42,040 bases of DNA from Canicola haemoglobinophilus (lineage in GTDB: Bacteria; Pseudomonadota; Gammaproteobacteria; Enterobacterales; Pasteurellaceae). The position numbers and the translations under genes were made by a program. Below are positions 31,241 through 39,026 of this stretch, piece by piece (the stretch's first letter is position 1; every line of letters begins with the position of its first letter). Under the pieces are notes generated by a model. The model searched no databases, was not told the DNA's origin, and worked only from the letters and a program-made list of their open reading frames with translations. The stretch spans positions 1 to 42,040 of the forward strand of contig NZ_MUXZ01000022.1 in assembly GCF_002015075.1 (NCBI RefSeq), written 5' to 3'.

Positions 31241-31789
31241 ATGCCTCAAACTGAACCAAATTCCGCCGACTTTCGTCAGCTCAAAATGCAAATCCAAAGG
31301 CGTTTAAGAGATTGCTTGAAAATGGCTGAGCTCTATTTTCAACGTGATTTTCCCATGCCAACCCTTAGCTATGATGCCCGAGGATTAAAAGCAGGTGTCG
31401 CCTATTTGCAACAAAACAGCATAAAATTAAACCGCACTTTATTATTGGAAAATCCACAACAATTTATTCAGCAAGTGGTTCCTCATGAACTAGCCCATTT
31501 AATTGTGTACCAACAATTCGGGCGAGTAAAACCTCATGGTGCAGAATGGCAAGCGGTAATGAATAAGATTTTCCAGCTACCAGCGGATACTTGTCACCAA
31601 TTTGATGTGAGCAATGTCAGAGGCAAAACTTTTCTTTATCAATGTCAATGCCAAACCCATCAGCTATCAATCCGCCGTCATAATAAAATTCAACAGAAAA
31701 GTGCGGTGTATTTTTGCAAAAAATGTCAAGGTACTTTAGTTTTTAGCGATAAAATTGAGCAAATTGAAATGAAAGATGAAGTGGAGTAA
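31241..31789 (+). CDS. sprT: SprT family zinc metalloprotease-like protein
   Basis: The 182 residues align with E. coli SprT. The HEXXH zinc site is His82-Glu83-Leu-Ala-His86 in VVPHELAHLIVYQQFGR. A C-terminal zinc ribbon follows: YQCQCQTHQLSIRRHNK and YFCKKCQGTLVF give four cysteines. Eukaryotic SprT-domain proteases (Spartan) clear DNA-protein crosslinks; the bacterial function is not established. No good Shine-Dalgarno precedes the ATG. Three uptake signals lie just before and inside the gene (31222, 31431 and 31699). It follows metK, as in H. influenzae from memory, and its stop is directly followed by the ATG of the WYL gene. Confidence 0.93.
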   Translation: MPQTEPNSADFRQLKMQIQRRLRDCLKMAELYFQRDFPMPTLSYDARGLKAGVAYLQQNSIKLNRTLLLENPQQFIQQVVPHELAHLIVYQQFGRVKPHGAEWQAVMNKIFQLPADTCHQFDVSNVRGKTFLYQCQCQTHQLSIRRHNKIQQKSAVYFCKKCQGTLVFSDKIEQIEMKDEVE

Positions 31790-32749
31790 ATGGATATGAA
31801 AGAAGATAAATACAGCACTTTGCAGTTTCAACTGAAGTTATTAAGTCTAATTCCTAAAAATAAGCGCATAAGTAGCAAAGAGTTACAAGAACGCTTGCAA
31901 GAGGCAGGCTACAAGCGAGATTTACGTTCTATTCAACGTCATTTAGCAACATTATGCGAGCAATTTGAGCAACATTTAGATTGTGATGGCAATAAGCCCG
32001 CAGGATATAAATGGAAAGAACAAAGTTGTGGTTTAAGTTTACCTATGCTTAATGAGCAGCAATCTCTAGTCTTAATGCTTGCCAAAAACCATTTAAGCGC
32101 TTTGTTACCAAGTAATATTATGTCCATTATGGAGCCCTTTTTTGTACAAGCAGAACGGAATTTAATTTACGATAATAAATATACTGAAGGACATCAATGG
32201 CTAGAAAAAACTTGCATTGTTCCTACTAGCCAACCTTTAATACCCGCAGAAATTGCCCCTGAAATTTTTAAATCTGTGAGCTTAGCTTTATATAGAAATA
32301 AATGGTTAAGCATTGCTTATCGTAATCAGAAAGGAAAAGAACATTCAGCTAGGGTCATGCCATTAGCACTAGCACAACAAGGTGCCAGTAGTTATCTCGT
32401 GGTGCAATATGAAAATGGATCTATTCTCCATTTAGCCTTACATCGAATTTTATCTGCCGAAATATCCACAATGAGTTTTGAACGCCCTCAAACTTTTAAT
32501 CTTAAGGAATATATTTCAGAAGGTCATTTTGGCTTTGGCGATGGCAAAAAAATTAAATTAACTTTTTCCATTGCAAAATGGGCTGGCTTTCATTTAACCG
32601 AAACGCCTTTATCTAAAGATCAGATAACTCTTGAAGAAGACGATAAACATTACAGATTTCAAGCCACTTTAGTGGACACGGAAATGCTAAATTGGTGGCT
32701 AGCAAAATTTGGCGATGAGATTTGGGATATAGAAAAAATTGGGGCTTAG
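31790..32749 (+). CDS. WYL-domain transcription regulator
   Basis: The 319-residue protein begins with a helix-turn-helix region (about 5-60: LQFQLKLLSLIPKNKRISSKELQERL, in two runs, then KRDLRSIQRHLATLCEQF). A WYL domain follows at about 160-235 (LYRNKWLSIAYRN, RVMPLALAQQGASSYLVVQYE, LHRILSAE), and a C-terminal extension covers about 240-310. At the WYL position it reads S-Y-L. WYL regulators sense nucleic acid or nucleotide ligands, and several control phage-defence loci. GTGGAG at 31781-31786 leaves 3 bases to this ATG and 9 to a second ATG at 31796, so either may be used. It is coupled to sprT and stands in front of the Mrr nuclease gene by 74 bases, so it may regulate the block that follows. 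Confidence 0.88.
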   Translation: MDMKEDKYSTLQFQLKLLSLIPKNKRISSKELQERLQEAGYKRDLRSIQRHLATLCEQFEQHLDCDGNKPAGYKWKEQSCGLSLPMLNEQQSLVLMLAKNHLSALLPSNIMSIMEPFFVQAERNLIYDNKYTEGHQWLEKTCIVPTSQPLIPAEIAPEIFKSVSLALYRNKWLSIAYRNQKGKEHSARVMPLALAQQGASSYLVVQYENGSILHLALHRILSAEISTMSFERPQTFNLKEYISEGHFGFGDGKKIKLTFSIAKWAGFHLTETPLSKDQITLEEDDKHYRFQATLVDTEMLNWWLAKFGDEIWDIEKIGA

Positions 32750-32823
32750 ACTTATACGACTTATAATGCCATATAAATATTTAAAATAGTTTCTAATATT
32801 ATTTAAAGCTAATTGGAGGGCGA

Positions 32824-33813
32824 ATGGCGAATATTTATTTAGTCAGAACTGATGAAAAAGTAATTAAAAAAGGTTATGTTGGTTTGGGCTGGGGTAAGGT
32901 TGATTTCTCTCAATTCCAAAATATTAGAGATTTATTACATAGGATCAAAGAACAATATCCCAATGGAATTGGGAAATCTAAAAATAAGATTAAGTATTTT
33001 TTTAGTTTAAAAGCGGGAGATATTGTTGTTATTCCTCTCGTTAAATCTGTTGCTATTGGTATTGTGGAAGGTAAGAAAAACTTTGATGTTAGTTTTGGAT
33101 ATAAAGCAACAAATTTAGTTTCAGTTTCTTTTTTTAGAGATAAAAACACAGATAAATTAATTAAGGTACCAAGAGCTAAGCTAACAGATAATTTTCAGCG
33201 TTATTTAAAATTCCGAGGGAGTATATGTAACCTAAAAGAATTTGAAGCTGAGATTCAAAATTTGATTAATGATATTAGCAATGGTGATGTTTATACTTAT
33301 GATACTTATCTAATTAGAGAAGAAGAAAAACTAGAAGAACGATTTAAAAAGGATTTACTCCAGAAAATAGTATCTGGTAAAAGTTATTTATCGCCAGATA
33401 AATTTGAAATGTTAATTATTGAACTATTAAAGTTAGAGGGATATACAGCTATTCGAAAAGCTAAAAATCAGTCATCAGATATTTCCGATATAGATATTAA
33501 AGCTTATGGTAGAGATATTTTCTCAAATAATTTATTTATTCAAGCGAAGTTACATGAAGGAGAAACTGATAGTCGAGGAGTTAAACAATTACTTGAATAT
33601 CAATGTTCAGATGATGAAGTCGAGATGAATTATAAAAAATGTTTAGTGACAACTGCTATTTTATCTGAAGCTGCAGCTTTGCTAGCAGAGGACAATAATA
33701 TTCTAGTGATTGAGGGGATTCAACTTGTCGATTGGATTTATAAGCATGTTGCTAATTTGTCTATGGCAACAAAGAGCTCATTAGGAATTCTGCATGTGCC
33801 AGTCATTGTCTAA
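32824..33813 (+). CDS. Mrr-type restriction endonuclease-like protein with N-terminal PUA/EVE-like domain
   Basis: The C-terminal half (about 195-320) is an Mrr catalytic domain of the PD-(D/E)xK fold: LSPDKFEMLIIELLKLEGY, then D222-I-D224-I-K and LFIQAKLHEGE with Gln240-Ala-Lys242 as the catalytic end. The N-terminal half (about 1-150: ANIYLVRTDEKVIKKGYVGLGWG, in two runs, then LKAGDIVVIPLVKSVAIGIVEG) resembles domains found ahead of Mrr nucleases that may sense modified bases. A modification-dependent (type IV) nuclease is therefore likely, with no partner methylase nearby. The gene is clearly AT-richer than its neighbours (three 60-base stretches counted gave 20-33 % G+C) and has no uptake signal, which suggests transfer. 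GGAGG lies close before the ATG. Confidence 0.8.
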   Translation: MANIYLVRTDEKVIKKGYVGLGWGKVDFSQFQNIRDLLHRIKEQYPNGIGKSKNKIKYFFSLKAGDIVVIPLVKSVAIGIVEGKKNFDVSFGYKATNLVSVSFFRDKNTDKLIKVPRAKLTDNFQRYLKFRGSICNLKEFEAEIQNLINDISNGDVYTYDTYLIREEEKLEERFKKDLLQKIVSGKSYLSPDKFEMLIIELLKLEGYTAIRKAKNQSSDISDIDIKAYGRDIFSNNLFIQAKLHEGETDSRGVKQLLEYQCSDDEVEMNYKKCLVTTAILSEAAALLAEDNNILVIEGIQLVDWIYKHVANLSMATKSSLGILHVPVIV

Positions 33814-33871
33814 TTTATATTTGCAAAGAGAGAATATCTAGTAAATATAAATTTAGAAAAGAACAGTTAAA

Positions 33872-33886
33872 CGACAAGATTTGTCG
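33872..33886 (+). terminator. Small hairpin after the nuclease gene
   Basis: CGACAA and TTGTCG form a 6-base-pair stem with loop GAT, followed by CTTTGCTATTT. It is the first of two successive hairpins between the nuclease and the AAA gene and is weak by itself. Confidence 0.45.
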
Positions 33887-33897
33887 CTTTGCTATTT

Positions 33898-33934
33898 AAA
33901 ATACCTCTATTAAAAGATGATAGGGGTATTTTTT
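33898..33934 (+). terminator. Terminator-type hairpin covering the ribosome binding site of the AAA gene
   Basis: A 13-base-pair stem (33898-33910 with 33920-33932, one U-G pair) and a 9-base loop run into TTTT directly before the ATG at 33935. The AGGGG Shine-Dalgarno (33922-33926) is inside the right arm. It can end nuclease transcripts, and it hides the start region of the next gene in any read-through message. Confidence 0.82.
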
Positions 33935-36016
33935 ATGTGTGACATCAAATTAAATCCACCAACAGTGTCGCTTTATACAGAAAAACTGATTTTAAAAGTA
34001 TTGCTTGAACATAATGTGATAAATAAATTTATTCGAGAGTCTAGTTACAGAGATGATAATTTAGCCGCAAGTTTAGGGCTTCCAGAAGAAGATGACCCTC
34101 TTTATTTTGCTAAAGACAGTGGCATTTCATTTAAGCTAGCCATCAATAAAGCCCTCAAAAAACGTTATGCAGAAATCCAAAATTTGCCATTGGATATTCC
34201 TGATAATTTTGTAGTTGCTTACCAAAATATAGCGAAAATTCAAAAATATTTAGATTTAACTGCTGAAGAAATCAAAATATTGCAATTTACGATGCACCTT
34301 CAAGCAGAAAAAAGTTTAGAAAATACCTTAGATTATCTTGGTAATGTTGATCTGAATACTGCTTGTTCTGTAGTGGCTGATTTATTGAATATTGCAAAAA
34401 GTAAAGTCATAAATGCGGTCAAAAAATCTGCTAATTTAATGAGTTATGGTGTAATGAAGGATAACAGAGGAAATTATAATGATGTGGATGATTATTTTAA
34501 TTGGGGTCATACCATTGATTTTGATGATTTCTTGCTGTTTGAATTAGATGAGGATTTATTGCTGAAAAAGGCACTTAAAGTAGCGAAAAAATCCTCTTTA
34601 ACGCTAGCGAATTTTGAACATATTGCAGATATGCGTAAAACTTTGCTGGATTATTTAGCGGATTGTTTAAAGAGCAAAAAGTGCGGTGCTAATATTTTGC
34701 TTTATGGTTTAGCAGGCACGGGTAAAACAGAATTGGCAACCTTGCTCGCAGAAACGTTGAATGTCCCTTGCTATTTCTTACATTATGAAGATGAGGACGG
34801 CGATATTATTGATGGTGAGAGACGTTTAAATCGTTGCCACTTAGCACAAACCTTATTACAAGATCGAGATGCAATTGTTATTTTTGATGAAGTAGAAGAT
34901 GTTTTTGCAAGCGGTTTATTTGAGCGTTCAGTAGCACAACAAAATAAAGCTTGGGTCAATAATTTTTTAGAAAATAATACCACTCCAATGATTTGGATTT
35001 CTAATTCAGTTTCAGGTATTGATCCTGCTTATTTACGGCGTTTTGATTTGATTTTTGAAATGCCTAATTTACCAACCAAATATAAAGAAAAATTAATTCG
35101 AGAAATCGCAGAGGAGTATCTTTCTGATGATTATGTGCGTTATTTTTCACAAGTTCAGGCACTTTCACCTGCGATATTAACGCGAGGTATTAATGTTGTG
35201 AAACAACTAAAAAGTGCGGATCAAAAAATTGATTTTTCTCATAAGTTGCTAAATGTATTTAATCAAACCTTACTTGCTCAAGGCCATCGCAAAGTACAGC
35301 CGTTAAATCAGAAAAAATTGAGTTATTCGTTGGATTATGTGAGCTGTCGCCATGATTTATATAAGGTTACTCAAGGTTTATCGCAAACAAAAAGAGGGCG
35401 TATTTGCTGCTACGGACCACCTGGAACAGGTAAAACTGCATGGGCTGAATGGTTGGCTCAAGAATTGGATATGCCTTTATTGCGTTGTCAAGGTTCTGAT
35501 TTGTTGAGTAAATATGTAGGGGAAACTGAGCAAAAAATTGCTCAGGCTTTTGAGAGAGCGAAAGAAGAAAATATGTTATTAGTCTTAGATGAGGTGGATA
35601 CTTTTTTATTTGCAAGAGAAAGTGGGCAACGGAGCTGGGAACATAGCCAAGTGAATGAAATGTTAACTCAAATTGAGCATTTTGAAGGGCTAATGGTTGT
35701 TTCCACAAATCTTATGGATGGGCTTGATCCAGCGGCATTAAGACGTTTCGATTTGAAGTTGTATTTTGATTATTTGCAAGAAGAGCAAATTTTTAGCCTT
35801 GCACAGCAACAAGTAGAAAAATTAGGGCTATCAATACCTACTAAGCAAGAGCTATCTTATCTTAAGCAACTCAGGAAATTGACCTTAGGCGATTTTGCTA
35901 CGGTAGCTCGCCGCCATTATTTTTGTCCGTTTAATTCTACGACCGATTGGCTTGATGCCTTGAAAGAGGAGTGTGAATTGAAAAATGGCACACAGAAAAT
36001 GACAATTGGTTTTTAA
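33935..36016 (+). CDS. Tandem AAA+ ATPase
   Basis: The chosen start at 33935 has AGGGG 8 bases upstream and gives 693 residues; an in-frame ATG at 33917 lies in a hairpin loop with no binding site. Two AAA+ modules follow an N-terminal region of about 230 residues of no recognised family. Module 1 has Walker A GLAGTGKT (about 258-265), Walker B IVIFDEVED (Asp about 318) and DPAYLRRFDLIFEM. Module 2 has Walker A GPPGTGKT (about 494-501), KYVGETEQKI, Walker B LLVLDEVDTF (Asp about 552) and DPAALRRFDLKL. Both seem competent for ATP hydrolysis. The layout recalls Cdc48/FtsH-like remodelling ATPases, without a protease domain. The partner gene for an OGFr-domain protein follows by 18 bases. One uptake signal lies inside (34679). 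Function is unknown. Confidence 0.88.
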   Translation: MCDIKLNPPTVSLYTEKLILKVLLEHNVINKFIRESSYRDDNLAASLGLPEEDDPLYFAKDSGISFKLAINKALKKRYAEIQNLPLDIPDNFVVAYQNIAKIQKYLDLTAEEIKILQFTMHLQAEKSLENTLDYLGNVDLNTACSVVADLLNIAKSKVINAVKKSANLMSYGVMKDNRGNYNDVDDYFNWGHTIDFDDFLLFELDEDLLLKKALKVAKKSSLTLANFEHIADMRKTLLDYLADCLKSKKCGANILLYGLAGTGKTELATLLAETLNVPCYFLHYEDEDGDIIDGERRLNRCHLAQTLLQDRDAIVIFDEVEDVFASGLFERSVAQQNKAWVNNFLENNTTPMIWISNSVSGIDPAYLRRFDLIFEMPNLPTKYKEKLIREIAEEYLSDDYVRYFSQVQALSPAILTRGINVVKQLKSADQKIDFSHKLLNVFNQTLLAQGHRKVQPLNQKKLSYSLDYVSCRHDLYKVTQGLSQTKRGRICCYGPPGTGKTAWAEWLAQELDMPLLRCQGSDLLSKYVGETEQKIAQAFERAKEENMLLVLDEVDTFLFARESGQRSWEHSQVNEMLTQIEHFEGLMVVSTNLMDGLDPAALRRFDLKLYFDYLQEEQIFSLAQQQVEKLGLSIPTKQELSYLKQLRKLTLGDFATVARRHYFCPFNSTTDWLDALKEECELKNGTQKMTIGF

Positions 36017-36034
36017 TTTTTATCGAGGTATCAA

Positions 36035-36532
36035 ATGAATCATCCCGTAATCAACTTCTATTTAGAAAAATGTAATGGTGCATATAATTATTCATTACAA
36101 GATATGTGGAATATACCGCAAATCATATTAGGTGATGGATATTTTTATATTCCTTGGCTATTTCCCGTGATGGAGAGTTCCAAGTGGAATACCAATGTGC
36201 CCGTATTTACTGAACAAGAGGCTCAATATTTCAGCCAGAATGCCGAAATCCAACAGAAGTATTTACATTCAGTAGATTTTTTATTGGATTATTTTTGTTT
36301 ATATCGTGAAGGTGATCAAATTTACGCCAAGCCTGAATTAATAGCTCGGAATTATTGGTTACGCAATATTGGGCATGAAAGTAAAAAAATATCTCGTTTA
36401 ATTCGTAGTTTAAATATTTGTGGTCAAAAGACCTTAGCCAAAAACTTACAACAATTTGCCTTAAAAATGGGGGTAGAAAAAGGTGTTATTCAACCTGAAA
36501 CTATGGGTATTTGGCAGAGTTTAATTGAGTAG
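36035..36532 (+). CDS. OGFr_N-domain protein
   Basis: The 165-residue protein has the pattern of the opioid growth factor receptor N-terminal domain, which also occurs in bacteria. The features are a start of the NFYL kind, LGDGYFYIPWLFPVMESSKWN, PVFTEQEAQYF, a helical stretch LHSVDFLLDYFCLY, and the typical end NYWLRNIGHESKKISRLIRSL followed by LNICGQKTLAKNLQQFAL. No catalytic motif or membrane helix is visible. The biochemical role of this domain in bacteria is not known. It follows the AAA gene by 18 bases with GAGGT before the ATG and ends at a strong terminator, so the two are one unit and may work together. The family call is by pattern only. Confidence 0.65.
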   Translation: MNHPVINFYLEKCNGAYNYSLQDMWNIPQIILGDGYFYIPWLFPVMESSKWNTNVPVFTEQEAQYFSQNAEIQQKYLHSVDFLLDYFCLYREGDQIYAKPELIARNYWLRNIGHESKKISRLIRSLNICGQKTLAKNLQQFALKMGVEKGVIQPETMGIWQSLIE

Positions 36533-36556
36533 TTCTATATTACTATTTGTTTATTT

Positions 36557-36592
36557 GAGCGGTTAAATTTGTAAAAATTTAACCGCTCTTTT
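36557..36592 (+). terminator. Terminator after the OGFr-domain gene
   Basis: A perfect 14-base-pair stem (36557-36570 with 36575-36588), loop GTAA, then a run of five or more T. It closes the accessory block. Confidence 0.93.
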
Positions 36593-36695
36593 TGATTTTT
36601 TAATTGAAGGTTGATATCAATATAAAAGTTCATAATTTATCCAATAACCTGTTTATTATTAACTAAAAAGAAAAAGTTCTTTTCTTATTTCAGTA

Positions 36696-36724
36696 TTGTT
36701 TACTGATCTCTGCTTCGCTATTAT
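36696..36724 (+). promoter_or_regulatory. doxX promoter
   Basis: TTGTTT (36696-36701), exactly 17 bases, TATTAT (36719-36724). The start would be near 36731, about 46 bases before the ATG. Confidence 0.6.
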
Positions 36725-36776
36725 GCGCCGCGTGAATTAACACATTTCTTTTTAATTATTTTATATAGGAATTTTT

Positions 36777-37169
36777 ATGAACTCATTAAACAAATATAAC
36801 CCTTATGTTTTAGCTTTATTACGAATCGTTGCAGCTTATATGTTCTTATTACATGGAACAGATAAAGTTTTCGGCATGCCAGCTGTTTTTGGTCAGCAAC
36901 CTTTATTCTCATTATTTGGTATTGGTGGCGTCATTGAAATTATTGGTGGGGTATTGCTAATATTAGGTCTATTCACTCGTCCTGTGGCGTTTATCCTTTC
37001 AGGTCAAATGGCAGTCGCTTATTTCTATGTTCACGCTTCTGCTGCGAATGTATTATTACCAATTTTGAACGGCGGTGAACTTGCTGCATTATATTCTTTA
37101 GTTTTCTTGTTCTTCTTTGTGCATGGTGCTGGCGCCTTTGCATTAGATAACAAATTAGCGAAAAAATAA
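36777..37169 (+). CDS. DoxX family membrane protein
   Basis: The 130-residue protein has four predicted helices. The family pattern is clear: LRIVAAYMFLLHGTDKVFG at the first helix, GIGGVIEIIGGVLLILGLFTRPVAF at the second (split here as GIGGVIEIIGG and LILGLFTRP), GQMAVAYFYVHA at the third, and FFFVHGAGAFALDNKL at the end. DoxX proteins are small inner-membrane proteins; some act with oxidoreductases in redox stress, but no function can be read here. AGGAA precedes the ATG. It has its own promoter and terminator and so is a single-gene unit. Confidence 0.9.
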   Translation: MNSLNKYNPYVLALLRIVAAYMFLLHGTDKVFGMPAVFGQQPLFSLFGIGGVIEIIGGVLLILGLFTRPVAFILSGQMAVAYFYVHASAANVLLPILNGGELAALYSLVFLFFFVHGAGAFALDNKLAKK

Positions 37170-37200
37170 TTATTTTAATATTTTATTCATACTCCCTTTT

Positions 37201-37224
37201 GCCTGCTTTATGCGGGCTTTTTTT
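37201..37224 (+). terminator. Terminator of doxX
   Basis: GCCTGC and GCGGGC pair (one U-G pair) around a 5-base loop, then a run of seven T. It lies 31 bases after the doxX stop. Confidence 0.88.
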
Positions 37225-37232
37225 ATTTTTTA

Positions 37233-37263
37233 TTTACACAAAAGCAAACGTTTGCGTTATAAT
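37233..37263 (+). promoter_or_regulatory. purH promoter
   Basis: A perfect TATAAT lies at 37258-37263. The best -35 candidates are TTTACA (37233-37238, 5 of 6 bases, 19-base spacing) or TACACA (37235-37240, 17-base spacing). The PurR box fills the space between. Confidence 0.65.
37242..37257 (+). promoter_or_regulatory. PurR operator of purH
   Basis: AAGCAAACGTTTGCGT contains the perfect PurR core GCAAACGTTTGC. It lies between the -35 and the -10, so PurR with hypoxanthine or guanine would block RNA polymerase. This is the standard control of purine synthesis genes in gammaproteobacteria. Confidence 0.9.
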
Positions 37264-37303
37264 GCCGGCGTTTTTTTATTGGTTCAATTAAAGGAAATTT
37301 TCA

Positions 37304-38905
37304 ATGCAATTAAATCGTCCTATCCGTCAAGCATTACTCAGCGTTTCAGATAAATCAGGAATTGTTGAATTTGCACAAGGTTTAGCTAAGAGAGGAGTGA
37401 AATTATTATCAACAGGAGGCACGGCAAAATTGCTTGCTGAAAGTGGTTTACCTGTAACTGAGGTGTCAGATTACACGGGTTTTCCTGAAATGATGGATGG
37501 GCGAGTTAAAACCTTGCATCCTAAAATTCATGGTGGAATTTTAGGCCGTCGTGGTACAGATGATGAAGTGATGGCACAGCATCAAATTGATGCTATTGAT
37601 ATGGTTGTTGTGAATTTATATCCTTTTGCGGCAACAGTGGCTAAACCTGATTGTAGCCTTGAAGATGCGGTAGAAAATATTGATATTGGCGGACCAACAA
37701 TGGTACGTTCTGCGGCAAAAAATCATAAAGATGTCGCTATCGTGGTAAATAATGCAGACTTTAATGCCATTTTGGCTGAAATGGATCAAAACCAAAATGG
37801 TTTAACTTTAGAAACCAGATTTGATTTGGCGATTAAGGCATTTGAACATACCGCTCAGTATGACAGCATGATCGCTAACTATTTTGGGCAAATGGTAAAA
37901 CCTTATTTTACTGCTGAGGAAGAAGATACCGATGCGAAGTGCGGTCAATTTCCACGAACTTTAAATCTTAATTTTGTGCGTAAGCAATCAATGCGTTATG
38001 GCGAAAATGGTCATCAAAAAGCGGCTTTTTATATGGAGAATGAGGTCAAAGAGGCGAGCGTATCAACGGCTAAACAATTACAAGGTAAAGCACTTTCTTA
38101 CAATAATATTGCCGATACTGATGCCGCACTTGAATGTGTGAAATCTTTTGCTGAGCCAGCTTGTGTTATTGTCAAACATGCCAATCCTTGTGGCGTTGCG
38201 CTTGGAGAAGATATTTTGGAAGCTTATAACTGTGCGTATCAAACGGATCCAACTTCAGCTTTCGGCGGTATTATTGCCTTTAACCGTGAATTAGATGAAA
38301 AAACCGCAAAAGAAATTATTGATCGTCAATTTGTTGAAGTCATCATTGCACCAAAAGTAAGCCCTGCGGCACAAGAAGCTGTTAAAAGTAAGAAAAATGT
38401 TCGTTTATTAGAATGTGGATATTGGGAAAGCTCACAACAACGTTTAGATTTTAAACGTGTCAATGGTGGCTTATTGGTACAAGAAGCGGATTTATCTATG
38501 GTTGGTTTAGATGATCTTGAAGTCGTGAGCAAACGTCAACCAACAAAACAAGAGTTAGAAGATCTTTTATTCTGCTGGAAAGTGGCAAAATTTGTAAAAT
38601 CTAATGCTATTGTTTATGCCAAAAATAATCAAACCATTGGTATTGGGGCAGGGCAAATGAGCCGTGTTTACTCAGCAAAAATTGCGGGGATTAAAGCGCA
38701 AGACGAAGGCTTAGAAGTCAAAGGTTGTGTAATGGCATCTGATGCTTTCTTCCCATTCCGTGATGGTATTGATGCAGCGGCTAAAGTCGGGATTGAATGT
38801 GTCATTCATCCAGGTGGCTCAATGCGTGATCAAGAAGTGATCGATGCCGCTAATGAACATAATATGGTCATGGTATTAACAAAAATGCGCCATTTCCGTC
38901 ATTAA
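37304..38905 (+). CDS. purH: Bifunctional AICAR transformylase / IMP cyclohydrolase
   Basis: PurH performs the last two steps of IMP synthesis. The 533 residues contain the cyclohydrolase domain first (about 1-200: RQALLSVSDKSGIVEFAQGL, LLSTGGTAKLL, GRVKTLHPKIHGGILGRR) and the formyltransferase domain next (about 205-533). The latter has the catalytic Lys-His pair in CVIVKHANPCGVA, DPTSAFGGIIAFNR, and the end HPGGSMRDQEVIDAANEHNM. AAGGAAATT precedes the ATG. PurR controls the promoter. purD follows 221 bases later; the gap holds an inverted pair of REP-like elements and no clear terminator, so read-through into purD is likely, as in the purHD operon of E. coli. One uptake signal lies inside (37937). 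Confidence 0.98.
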   Translation: MQLNRPIRQALLSVSDKSGIVEFAQGLAKRGVKLLSTGGTAKLLAESGLPVTEVSDYTGFPEMMDGRVKTLHPKIHGGILGRRGTDDEVMAQHQIDAIDMVVVNLYPFAATVAKPDCSLEDAVENIDIGGPTMVRSAAKNHKDVAIVVNNADFNAILAEMDQNQNGLTLETRFDLAIKAFEHTAQYDSMIANYFGQMVKPYFTAEEEDTDAKCGQFPRTLNLNFVRKQSMRYGENGHQKAAFYMENEVKEASVSTAKQLQGKALSYNNIADTDAALECVKSFAEPACVIVKHANPCGVALGEDILEAYNCAYQTDPTSAFGGIIAFNRELDEKTAKEIIDRQFVEVIIAPKVSPAAQEAVKSKKNVRLLECGYWESSQQRLDFKRVNGGLLVQEADLSMVGLDDLEVVSKRQPTKQELEDLLFCWKVAKFVKSNAIVYAKNNQTIGIGAGQMSRVYSAKIAGIKAQDEGLEVKGCVMASDAFFPFRDGIDAAAKVGIECVIHPGGSMRDQEVIDAANEHNMVMVLTKMRHFRH

Positions 38906-38957
38906 TTTTTAATCTAGAAGTCCATTATGATATAGCTGATGCACAATAGGAATGACT

Positions 38958-38981
38958 GTAGGGACGCCATGCTGGCGTCCG
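38958..38981 (+). repeat. REP-like palindromic element, copy 2 (purH-purD spacer)
   Basis: GTAGGGACGCCA, ATG in place of the variable three bases read as TGC on this strand, TGGCGTCCG. It differs from copies 1 and 3 by a single base in the loop. It faces copy 3 across 45 AT-rich bases, giving a head-to-head pair like a BIME. Confidence 0.75.
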
Positions 38982-39026
38982 TTAAAAAATTGAATGTGAT
39001 TATTTAACTTTTTACTAAATAGTTTA

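Noticed and set aside
35212..35220. Near matches to the uptake signal (also at 13529, 17164, 21140, 40886 and 41364)
   Set aside because: Each differs from the 9-base core by at least one base and was not counted.
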